Positions 1 through 5,302 of a stretch of DNA of 7,001 nt are shown in pieces (the stretch's first letter is position 1; every line of letters begins with the position of its first letter). The notes under the pieces are model-generated. The model was not told the origin of the DNA. It made no database searches and saw nothing but the letters and a program-made list of their open reading frames with translations. The stretch lies in the NCBI GenBank assembly GCA_910579075.1, contig CAJTSV010000041.1, positions 21,608-28,608 of the forward strand, read 5' to 3'. This DNA is from an uncultured Eubacterium sp. (GTDB lineage: Bacteria > Bacillota > Clostridia > Lachnospirales > Lachnospiraceae). The translations under genes were made by a program, and so were the position numbers.

Positions 1-30
1 GCTGTTCTGCCTGGGAAAGAGGGTGTCAGC

Positions 31-1755
31 ATGGCTGTAAAAACCGCACTTGGAATACAGGATTTTGGAAAAATCATAGAGGATAACTGTTTTTATGTGG
101 ATAAGACGCATTTTATCAAAGAATGGTGGGAAAATGGGGATGCGGTTACCCTGATTACCCGTCCGCGCAGGTTTGGGAAAACGCTTGCCATGAGCATGAT
201 GGATTATTTTTTTTCAATCAGGCATCCAGGCAGGAGTGATTTATTTGAAGGCCTTTCTATCTGGAAGGAGCCGGCATACAGGAAGCTGCAGGGAACCTGG
301 CCGGTTATTTTTCTGAGCTTTGCAGCTGTAAAGGGGAACCGGTTTGAAACGGCAAGGGAAATGCTCTGCCAGCAGATTGTAAACCTGTACACAGACAGCC
401 GCTTCCTGCTGGAAGAAGGATTTCTTGCGGGAGAGGATGCAGCATTTTTCCAAAGGATTTCGGTTACAATGAATGATGCGGCGGCAGCGGAATCGATAAG
501 ACAGCTTTCCCGGTTTCTGTGCCGGTATTATGGAAAAAAAGTCATTATCCTGCTGGATGAATATGATACGCCGATGCAGGAAGCGTATGTAAACGGCTAT
601 TGGGAAGAAATGTCCGGATTTATCGGCAGACTGTTCCACGCTGCTTTTAAAACAAATCCTTATCTGGAACGCGGTATTATGACTGGCATTACAAGAGTGG
701 GCAGGGAATCTGTTTTTTCGGATTTAAATAACCTGACTGTCGTAACGGCCGCATCCTGCATGTATGAAACAGCTTTTGGCTTTACCGGGGAAGAAGTGCT
801 TCTTGCGCTGGAAGATTTCGGTCTGATGCATGAGAAAGAAGAAGTGAGGCGCTGGTATGACGGATTCCGGTTTGGAAACTGCGGCGGCATTTACAACCCG
901 TGGTCGATTCTTAATTTTCTAAAGTTCCGGGAGTTTTCGGCATATTGGGCCAATACAAGCTCGAATAAATTAATTGGGGATTTGATAAGAAAAGGAAATA
1001 CGGATATCAAAACGTCCATGGAAGATTTAATGAATGGGAAGCAGCTGTGTGCCGCTTTGGATGAGCAGATTGTTTTCAGCCAGCCGGATATGGACAGCAA
1101 TGCAGTATGGAGCCTGTTTCTGGCCAGCGGGTATTTGAAAATAACGGGCAGCCGGACTGGCAGAAAAGGAAGAAAAGAATATTTTCTGGACATTGTGAAC
1201 CTGGAAGTGCGCGTGATGTTTGAAAATCTGTTTTCAGGCTGGTTTAGCCCGTGCCGCCCTGCATACAGCCGTTTTATCAAGGCTCTTTTGGAAAATGATA
1301 CAGAGGGAATGAACGGCTTTATGAATGAGCTTGCGCTGGCTGTTGTCAGCAGCTTTGATACCGGAAAGCATCCATCGGAGCGTGCGCAGCCGGAGAGCTT
1401 TTACCATGGCCTTGTCCTTGGCATGATGACAGAGCTGGACGGACGTTATGTGCTGGCGTCTAACCGGGAAAGCGGGTACGGCAGGTATGATGTGATGCTG
1501 GAACCAAAAGATGTAAAGGATGACGGAATTATATTTGAATTTAAAGTATGGAATGGAAAAAAAGAGGAAAGCCTGGAAGACACCGTACATGCCGCACTTG
1601 GGCAGATTATGGATAAAAAATATGCGCAATCGCTGAAAAACAAAGGTATTTTGGAAAATAAAATCAGGATATACGGATTTGCTTTCCGGGGAAAGGAAGT
1701 CCTGATTGATGGCGGGTATCTGCAAGACATGCTGCGGGAGACTGCCAGCTGGTGA
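31..1755 (+). CDS. AAA-ATPase-like / PD-(D/E)XK nuclease family protein (DUF1703 type)
   Basis: 574 residues, full length for the family that joins an N-terminal AAA-ATPase-like domain (PF09820 type) to a C-terminal PD-(D/E)XK nuclease-like domain (PF08011/DUF1703 type). The N-terminus has the family opening with a FYVDKT motif (residues 21-26). A Walker A-like loop RPRRFGKT follows at 44-51 (Lys50), then Walker B VIILLDEYD at 171-179 and a TGITR motif at 218-222. The C-terminal domain has the nuclease signature GRYDVML (Asp487) followed by IFEFKV (Glu503, Lys505), so the catalytic D-ExK set is present. The ATG at 31 is preceded by a modest GAGGG site 7 nt upstream and matches the usual family start. 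No signal peptide or membrane segment is visible, so it is probably cytoplasmic. The family is common and often multicopy in Clostridia and Bacteroidetes; its biological role is not settled, and a defence or mobile-element link is only a guess. Confidence 0.9.
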   Translation: MAVKTALGIQDFGKIIEDNCFYVDKTHFIKEWWENGDAVTLITRPRRFGKTLAMSMMDYFFSIRHPGRSDLFEGLSIWKEPAYRKLQGTWPVIFLSFAAVKGNRFETAREMLCQQIVNLYTDSRFLLEEGFLAGEDAAFFQRISVTMNDAAAAESIRQLSRFLCRYYGKKVIILLDEYDTPMQEAYVNGYWEEMSGFIGRLFHAAFKTNPYLERGIMTGITRVGRESVFSDLNNLTVVTAASCMYETAFGFTGEEVLLALEDFGLMHEKEEVRRWYDGFRFGNCGGIYNPWSILNFLKFREFSAYWANTSSNKLIGDLIRKGNTDIKTSMEDLMNGKQLCAALDEQIVFSQPDMDSNAVWSLFLASGYLKITGSRTGRKGRKEYFLDIVNLEVRVMFENLFSGWFSPCRPAYSRFIKALLENDTEGMNGFMNELALAVVSSFDTGKHPSERAQPESFYHGLVLGMMTELDGRYVLASNRESGYGRYDVMLEPKDVKDDGIIFEFKVWNGKKEESLEDTVHAALGQIMDKKYAQSLKNKGILENKIRIYGFAFRGKEVLIDGGYLQDMLRETASW

Positions 1756-1758
1756 AAT

Positions 1759-1772
1759 GCCGGATATCCGGC
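1759..1772. repeat. Perfect 14-bp palindrome between the nuclease gene and the Crp/Fnr gene
   Basis: The sequence GCCGGATATCCGGC is its own reverse complement. It sits between the stop codon of the upstream gene and the Shine-Dalgarno region of the Crp/Fnr gene. No T-run follows, so it is not a factor-independent terminator. It could be an operator or a small mRNA hairpin near the regulator's start. A related stretch (GCGGATATCTGG, 3351-3362) lies upstream of the ferredoxin operon. The function is inferred only. Confidence 0.4.
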
Positions 1773-1793
1773 AGGAAGGAAATGGAGCTGAAT

Positions 1794-2468
1794 ATGCCGG
1801 AATTTGAGTTTGAACCTGTATACAGGGACATATTCCCGTTTTGGGACACGATACCAGAGGGAGAAAGGATATACATCTGCCAGAATTCACATACGGCTGC
1901 TTTTTCAAAGGGGGAGCATATTTACAATGGAAATGACTGCTTTGGCGTGATTTTTGTCCGTTCGGGCAGCATCCGGCTGTATATGATGTCAGACGAAGGC
2001 AGGGACATTACGCTGTACCGCCTGCATCCGGGGGATATGTGCATGCTTTCTGCATCCTGTGTGCTGGAATCCATTACGTTTGAAGTATTTGCGGATGCGG
2101 AAGAAGACAGCAGGTGCTATGTGATAAGCGGGCCTGCGTTTGCGGCCGTATCGCAGCGCAATCCAGACATTAAAATTTTTGCACTGGAAACAGCGGTCAG
2201 CCGTTTTTCAGATGTGATGTGGGTCATGCAGCAGATTCTGTTTATGCGCATGGACAAACGGCTGGCCATTTTTCTTTCGGATGAAGCGGCAAGGACCGGC
2301 AGTGATGCCATATTGCTGACACAGGGGCAGATTGCCCGGTATATGGGTTCTGCCCGTGAAGTCGTCTCAAGGATGCTGAAATATTTTGCAAAAGAGGGGA
2401 TTGTGGAAGTGTCCCGCAGCGGTGTCAAAATCCTGGACAGGAAACGGCTGCGCCAGCTTGCCCTCTGA
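1794..2468 (+). CDS. Crp/Fnr family transcriptional regulator
   Basis: 224 residues from the ATG at 1794. The N-terminal cyclic-nucleotide-binding-type beta-barrel spans about residues 25-125. A long dimerisation helix follows (about 130-160), then a C-terminal winged helix-turn-helix (about 174-215). The recognition helix reads SAREVVSRML, with the Arg188, Glu189 and Arg193 pattern that CRP uses to read TGTGA-type half-sites. The barrel contains the Cys-rich motif CMLSASC (Cys83, Cys89), plus Cys29, Cys49 and Cys108. I associate this motif with clostridial Crp/Fnr proteins found beside 4Fe-4S proteins; redox or Fe-S sensing is possible but unproven. In-frame starts also exist at GTG 1752 (overlapping the upstream stop as GTGA) and ATG 1782. 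I prefer 1794 because GGAG lies 6 nt upstream and the protein then begins at the usual distance from the barrel. It ends 2 bp from the convergent 4Fe-4S gene, its likely target. Confidence 0.88.
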   Translation: MPEFEFEPVYRDIFPFWDTIPEGERIYICQNSHTAAFSKGEHIYNGNDCFGVIFVRSGSIRLYMMSDEGRDITLYRLHPGDMCMLSASCVLESITFEVFADAEEDSRCYVISGPAFAAVSQRNPDIKIFALETAVSRFSDVMWVMQQILFMRMDKRLAIFLSDEAARTGSDAILLTQGQIARYMGSAREVVSRMLKYFAKEGIVEVSRSGVKILDRKRLRQLAL

Positions 2469-2470
2469 TG

Positions 2471-3061
2471 TTATTTGGATGAGGAGCCTGCGTTTCTGGC
2501 CCTGCATATGAGCTGCGTCATGGTTCCCATCGGGCAGTACACGCACCAGGAACGCGGCTTGAACAGTATCATCGTTACAAAGCCCAGCACGGTGGAGGTC
2601 AGCATGACACTGTAAAAGCCGAAGGCAAACTGTGCCGTGCCTTCTGAAAAAATGGTGCCGTGGTAAGCCCAGTGCCACGGGAGCCGGAATGTCCACAGCA
2701 GCGTTACGGCCGTGCCCAGGCTCTTTGTGCCCGCGAATACAAGATAAGTATTCCAGAGCATCTGAAAGAACATCACAAAAAAGAAAATTAAAAACCCGTA
2801 GCGGAACCAGCCGGATTTCATCCATTTTGGAATATCTTTTTTGCGGGACAGACCGAATCTGCCGCCAATCAGGGCGAACAGCTGTCCCCTGCCGCAGTAC
2901 CGGTTGCAGTAGGCCTTGGTTCCGCCTGCAATGGATATCATAAGCGGTATAAAGAAACACAAAAGCCCAAGCCAGGCAAACAGGATATTAAAAAATCCAA
3001 GGATTAAATAAGTAAGCGAAACAATCCAGAGGTAATCGTACCATTTCTTTTTCTGCTTCAT
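2471..3061 (-). CDS. Membrane-bound 4Fe-4S binding protein (NapH/Fer4_5-like)
   Basis: 196 residues, hydrophobic, with membrane segments at about 10-47 (probably two passes), 86-110, 114-125 (weaker) and 145-168. Cysteine motifs are YCNRYC (Cys52, Cys56) and CVYCPMG (Cys173, Cys176), the second being the CxxCP signature of the Fer4_5/NapH-like domain. One [4Fe-4S] cluster ligated by these four cysteines at the membrane face is plausible. The start is ATG 3061-3059, with GGAGG about 10 nt upstream inside the ferredoxin gene. This ATG overlaps the ferredoxin stop as ATGA, indicating translational coupling. The open frame extends upstream to 3433 but runs antiparallel through the ferredoxin frame with no family content, so that longer start is rejected. 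By family analogy it may pass electrons between the partner ferredoxin and an unidentified membrane redox partner; its substrate is unknown. Confidence 0.85.
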   Translation of the reverse strand: MKQKKKWYDYLWIVSLTYLILGFFNILFAWLGLLCFFIPLMISIAGGTKAYCNRYCGRGQLFALIGGRFGLSRKKDIPKWMKSGWFRYGFLIFFFVMFFQMLWNTYLVFAGTKSLGTAVTLLWTFRLPWHWAYHGTIFSEGTAQFAFGFYSVMLTSTVLGFVTMILFKPRSWCVYCPMGTMTQLICRARNAGSSSK

Positions 3062-3255
3062 GATTCTGCCACCTCCAGTGTGATAACTCCCGCCGGGCAT
3101 TCCCTGGCACATAACCCGCAGCCGACGCACAGGCTGGGACTGATTACGGCATGTATGCCTTTTGGTACCGTAATGGCATTTCTTGGACAGACTTTCATGC
3201 AGCAGCCGCAGGCAACGCATTCGCGGATGCTGACAGAAGCTTTTCGTTTTGCCAT
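3058..3255 (-). CDS. 2[4Fe-4S] ferredoxin-type protein
   Basis: 65 residues, normal for a small clostridial-type bacterial ferredoxin. Two complete CxxCxxCxxxCP motifs are visible: Cys13-16-19-23 followed by Pro24, and Cys43-46-49-53 followed by Pro54. Each pattern binds one [4Fe-4S] cluster, with the fourth cysteine of each motif serving the other cluster in known folds. An extra Cys18 lies next to Cys19. The ATG at 3255-3253 has a strong AAGGAG site (complement of 3262-3267) at normal spacing. It is the first gene of a two-gene operon and is coupled by a 4-nt overlap to the membrane 4Fe-4S gene. It likely acts as a cytoplasmic electron carrier for that membrane protein. The promoter and a candidate Crp/Fnr operator lie just upstream. 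Confidence 0.9.
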   Translation of the reverse strand: MAKRKASVSIRECVACGCCMKVCPRNAITVPKGIHAVISPSLCVGCGLCARECPAGVITLEVAES

Positions 3256-3286
3256 GATAATCTCCTTTTTGTTTTTTTATTCTGGT

Positions 3287-3315
3287 ATTATACTGGAAAT
3301 TTGTGTGGGAGTCAG
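3287..3315 (-). promoter_or_regulatory. Sigma-A-type promoter of the ferredoxin operon
   Basis: On the minus strand, a perfect -10 hexamer TATAAT (3292-3287) lies exactly 17 bp downstream of CTGACT (3315-3310), which matches four of six bases of TTGACA. Transcription would begin near 3280, giving a leader of about 25 nt before the ferredoxin ATG. The weak -35 fits a promoter that needs an activator. Confidence 0.7.
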
Positions 3316-3327
3316 TGACGAAGTCAC
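3315..3327. promoter_or_regulatory. Candidate Crp/Fnr operator at class II position
   Basis: A 5+5 bp inverted repeat, GTGAC-N3-GTCAC, has its centre at 3321. With the start site predicted near 3280 the centre lies at about -41, the position of class II CRP/FNR activator sites, and it touches the -35 hexamer. GTGA is the core of CRP half-sites and fits the Arg-Glu-x3-Arg recognition helix of the neighbouring regulator. Caveat: the half-site gap is one base shorter than the standard TGTGA-N6-TCACA. Confidence 0.5.
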
Positions 3328-3344
3328 AGTTGGTTTTTGAAGTT

Positions 3345-3362
3345 CCAGATGCGGATATCTGG
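3345..3362. repeat. Inverted repeat CCAGAT-N6-ATCTGG
   Basis: Perfect 6-bp arms are separated by 6 bp, upstream of the ferredoxin promoter and without a following T-run. It contains CGGATATC, also present in the palindrome at 1759-1772. It could be a second regulator site; there is no further evidence. Confidence 0.3.
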
Positions 3363-3403
3363 TAAAATCGGAAGAAGGAAAGCCGGCTATGCCGTATGCG
3401 GGT

Positions 3404-3422
3404 GCAGCGTGCGGGCTTTACA
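3404..3422. repeat. Outer imperfect inverted repeat, left copy
   Basis: The reverse complement of this 19-bp stretch begins TGTAAAGCC and matches 15 of 19 bases of 3748-3766. The left copy ends 13 bp short of its neighbouring 27-bp palindrome; the right copy overlaps the last two bases of its palindrome. The two copies are therefore an outer pair of inverted repeats around the candidate invertible segment, perhaps accessory protein sites. Confidence 0.4.
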
Positions 3423-3435
3423 GGGTTTCGCATTG

Positions 3436-3462
3436 GATAACAAATTATGGTATATTGTTATC
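3436..3462 (+). repeat. 27-bp palindromic repeat, left copy (candidate recombination site)
   Basis: It begins GATAACAA and ends TTGTTATC, perfect 8-bp arms around an asymmetric centre containing TTATGGTA (3445-3452). The reverse complement of the element at 3723-3749 matches it at 22 of 27 positions, including all eight core bases; in direct orientation the match is only 19 of 27. Length, arm symmetry and the conserved asymmetric core are what crossover sites of site-specific recombinases look like. Confidence 0.6.
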
Positions 3463-3722
3463 TTAAGATATTCTATCGCAATTCTTTTATGAATGCAATA
3501 CAAATGGAAAAATTTAGTAATATTCACGAATATTCTTTTCATTTTCGCTTTTGAACAGGTCTTTTTCATATATTTTACACAAATTCAAAAAATAAAACAA
3601 AAAATAACGCGAAACGGCAGGCTTGGTAAAAATGCACGCACAGGCATAAACACCAGGCATTCAGTACGTCCGTCAAACCCTTGCAGATAAAAGCCTTGCG
3701 GGATTTTCAGCACGGAAGGCGG
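3463..3722. other. Candidate 260-bp invertible promoter segment (inverton)
   Basis: This gene-free segment lies between inverted 27-bp repeats upstream of a polysaccharide acyltransferase cassette. Its left half is very AT-rich and its right half more mixed, with short internal repeats: CAGGCAT twice at 3641-3659, CCTTGC twice at 3679-3699, and GCCTT/AAGGC at 3693-3720. The best promoter-like sequence inside it (3572-3600, minus strand) points away from the cassette, so the orientation shown would be OFF. Small ORFs here lack ribosome-binding sites and recognisable content. No recombinase gene is in the window, so one would have to act in trans. Alternatives are a regulatory leader with two operator palindromes, or a degenerate mobile-element remnant. 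Confidence 0.45.
3572..3600 (-). promoter_or_regulatory. Promoter-like sequence inside the candidate invertible segment
   Basis: On the minus strand TTGTTT (3600-3595) is followed after 17 bp by TAAAAT (3577-3572), matching three of six and five of six consensus bases. It faces the ferredoxin side; inversion of the flanking repeats would turn it toward the acyltransferase gene. The AT-rich setting makes chance matches likely. Confidence 0.35.
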
Positions 3723-3760
3723 CATAACAATTTACCATAAAATGTTATGTAAAGCCTGCC
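3616..3760. repeat. Long-range inverted repeats GGCAGGCTT...AAGCCTGCC (possible leader RNA fold)
   Basis: GGCAGGCTT (3616-3624) is perfectly complementary to AAGCCTGCC (3752-3760). Directly next to it, GGTAAA (3625-3630) is complementary to TTTACC (3731-3736). Together they could close a 145-nt stem with one large bulge. The right arm could instead pair with GGCTT at 3769-3773, giving two exclusive folds. No known riboswitch consensus was recognised. The repeats may equally be DNA sites, since AAGCC or its complement occurs six times between 3379 and 3773. Confidence 0.35.
3723..3749 (-). repeat. 27-bp palindromic repeat, right copy (candidate recombination site)
   Basis: It begins CATAACA and ends TGTTATG; 11 of 13 base pairs about the centre (3736) are complementary. 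It carries the core TACCATAA (3733-3740), the inverse of the core in the left copy. It lies 87 bp upstream of the acyltransferase start codon. Confidence 0.6.
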
Positions 3761-3766
3761 TACTGC
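3748..3766. repeat. Outer imperfect inverted repeat, right copy
   Basis: Begins TGTAAAGCC and matches the complement of 3404-3422 at 15 of 19 bases. It overlaps the end of the right 27-bp palindrome and contains the arm AAGCCTGCC that also pairs with 3616-3624. Confidence 0.4.
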
Positions 3767-3772
3767 GGGGCT

Positions 3773-3778
3773 TATGAT
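3773..3778 (+). promoter_or_regulatory. Possible -10 element TATGAT upstream of the acyltransferase gene
   Basis: TATGAT matches five of six bases of the -10 consensus, about 58 bp before the start codon, but no convincing -35 hexamer lies 16-18 bp upstream (TAAAGC at 3750-3755). It could be a weak, fixed promoter independent of the invertible segment. Confidence 0.25.
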
Positions 3779-3822
3779 ACATAGAAAGTTCGCCCAGCGT
3801 GCTTATTTTTATTTGAAAAAAC

Positions 3823-3827
3823 AGGAG
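3823..3827 (+). promoter_or_regulatory. Ribosome binding site of the acyltransferase gene
   Basis: AGGAG lies 8 nt before the ATG at 3836 and fixes this as the start. The strong site shows the gene was functional until recently despite its frameshift. Confidence 0.7.
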
Positions 3828-3835
3828 ATAAAACA

Positions 3836-5297
3836 ATGCTGTTCAATTCGTTTTCATACATTATTTTTCTTCCAGCCGTATGCATCCTGCACTGGGTGCT
3901 GCCGCACAGATACCGCTGGATGCTGCTTTTAGCCGCAAGCTATTATTTTTATATGTGCTGGAATCCGGCTTATGCTGTCCTTATCCTGGCAGCAACAGCG
4001 GTTTCGTATGTATCGGCGCTTTTTATGGAAGCGGCGGGGGAGCGGGCGAAAAAAATCATGCTGTTTCTTGCGGCAGTGTTCTGTTTCGGGATTTTGTTTG
4101 TATTTAAATATCTTAATTTTGTGGCAGAAATTATTTTCAGCATGGGAAGCAGCCTGCATCTGTTTCCCAGGGAAGCCGGAGCACCTGTTTTGAACCTTCT
4201 TCTCCCGATCGGGATTTCTTTTTATACCTTCCAGACCGTCAGCTATGTCATCGATGTTTACCGGGGGGAAGGTGGAGGCAGAACATCATTTTGGCTATTA
4301 TGCCCTGTTCGTGTCGTTTTTCCCGCAGCTTGTAGCAGGGCCGATAGAACGGGCAGGAAACCTGCTGCCGCAGCTGAAGTCTGTGAAAAAATTTGAGGAG
4401 TCCGCATGTATCAGCGGATTAAAAGCGATGCTGTGGGGCTATTACAAAAAAATAGTGGTGGCTGATACGCTGGCTGTCTATGTAAACCAGGTGTATGGAA
4501 ATCTTGCAGATTACGAAGGGCTTGCGCTGGCAGTGGCAGCTTTCTTTTTTTCGCTCCAGATTTACTGTGATTTTTCGGGGTATTCCGATATTGCAGCCGG
4601 GACGGCAAAGCTTCTGGGAATTGATTTCATGGATAATTTTGCAGCGCCGTATTTTGCTGCTTCCATACAGGAATTCTGGAAACGGTGGCATATTTCGCTT
4701 TCCGCATGGTTCCGGGATTATGTGTATATTCCGCTGGGCGGAAGCCGGTGTCCTGCAGCGCGAAGATGTCGCAACCTGCTGATTACATTTCTGGCAAGCG
4801 GCATCTGGCACGGGGCAGACTGGACGTTCCTGGCCTGGGGCGCGATTCACGGGCTTGCACAGGTTATAGAGCATATGCTGTGCGGGCCGCTGGGCAGGCT
4901 GCGGCAGTTCAGGCTGGGAAGATTTATTTCATGGGCAGCAGTATTCGGATTCTGCAATGCGGCATGGGTCTTTTTCCGGGCAGATAACCTGGCTGACGCC
5001 GTGTATGTGCTGTCAAATATGCGAAACGGCATAACGTCCCCGGCGTCCTATATCCGCAATGGATATATCAGCCTTGATATTAATAAATTCAGGCTGGCTT
5101 ACCTTGCGTTTCTTATCGTTATTCTGCTGGCAGCTGATTATTTTTTATACCGCAATAAGGGACAGAAGACCGGATGCATGGAGCTTTTTTTGAAAAACCC
5201 GGCAGTGGAATGGGTGCTTTTCGTCATGCTTGGGGTTCTCGTGGTTTTATTTTCCCAGAAAGGAGCAGCAGCTGAATTTGTTTATTTTCAGTTTTAG
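3836..5297 (+). pseudogene. MBOAT family O-acyltransferase (AlgI/DltB-like), frameshifted
   Basis: Membrane-bound O-acyltransferase of the AlgI type, which takes part in moving acyl groups onto extracytoplasmic polysaccharide. The opening LFNSFSYIIFLP is typical, and many hydrophobic segments follow. The frame from 3836 gives residues 1-144 ending DVYRG, then leaves the family sequence and stops at 4396. The rest lies in the +1 frame (open 4245-5297), starting KVEAEHHFGYY. Removing one G from the six-G run at 4263-4268 joins the halves into a 486-residue protein, normal for the family. Reconstructed motifs are QLVAGPIERA, FWKRWHISLSAWFRDYVYIPLGG split over positions 280-302, and SGIWHGADWTFLAWG with the invariant MBOAT histidine at 325 and another at 338. 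The stop is followed 5 bp later by the SGNH gene. It could be a true pseudogene, a slippage-switched gene or a sequencing error. Confidence 0.88.
4263..4268 (+). other. Run of six G carrying the frameshift
   Basis: The codons read TAC CGG GGG GAA as written; with five G they would read TAC CGG GGG AAG GTG GAG, which restores the family sequence (Y-R-G-K-V-E). The frame loss is thus explained by one extra G in this homopolymer. Confidence 0.8.
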
Positions 5298-5302
5298 GAG
5301 CG

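Noticed and set aside
1234..1908. 224-codon open frame on the minus strand
   Set aside because: It runs antisense through the nuclease and regulator genes, has no ribosome-binding site or domain content, and the plus-strand genes are clearly real.
2440..2490. Terminator between the convergent regulator and 4Fe-4S genes
   Set aside because: No hairpin with a T-run is present in the 2-bp gap or the adjacent gene ends.
2367..2960. 197-codon open frame on the minus strand
   Set aside because: It is an out-of-frame shadow of the regulator end and the membrane 4Fe-4S gene, with low-information sequence.
2471..3433. 320-codon version of the minus-strand membrane 4Fe-4S gene
   Set aside because: The extra 124 N-terminal residues come from the ferredoxin gene and its promoter read in another frame. 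The ATG at 3061 has a good ribosome-binding site and fits the family.
3387..3690. Small ORFs of 60-65 codons on both strands in the intergenic region
   Set aside because: They have no usable ribosome-binding sites, no recognisable content, and overlap the repeats and promoter-like sequences.
3436..3749. Chromosomal dif site or CRISPR-like repeats
   Set aside because: The two 27-bp elements do not match the Firmicutes dif consensus as I recall it. There are only two copies, far apart and inverted, which excludes a CRISPR array.
3601..3760. c-di-GMP-type riboswitch ahead of the acyltransferase gene
   Set aside because: GCACGCACAGG and nearby purine-rich segments recall the class I aptamer, but the conserved core, tetraloop and receptor could not be placed; class II motifs are also absent.
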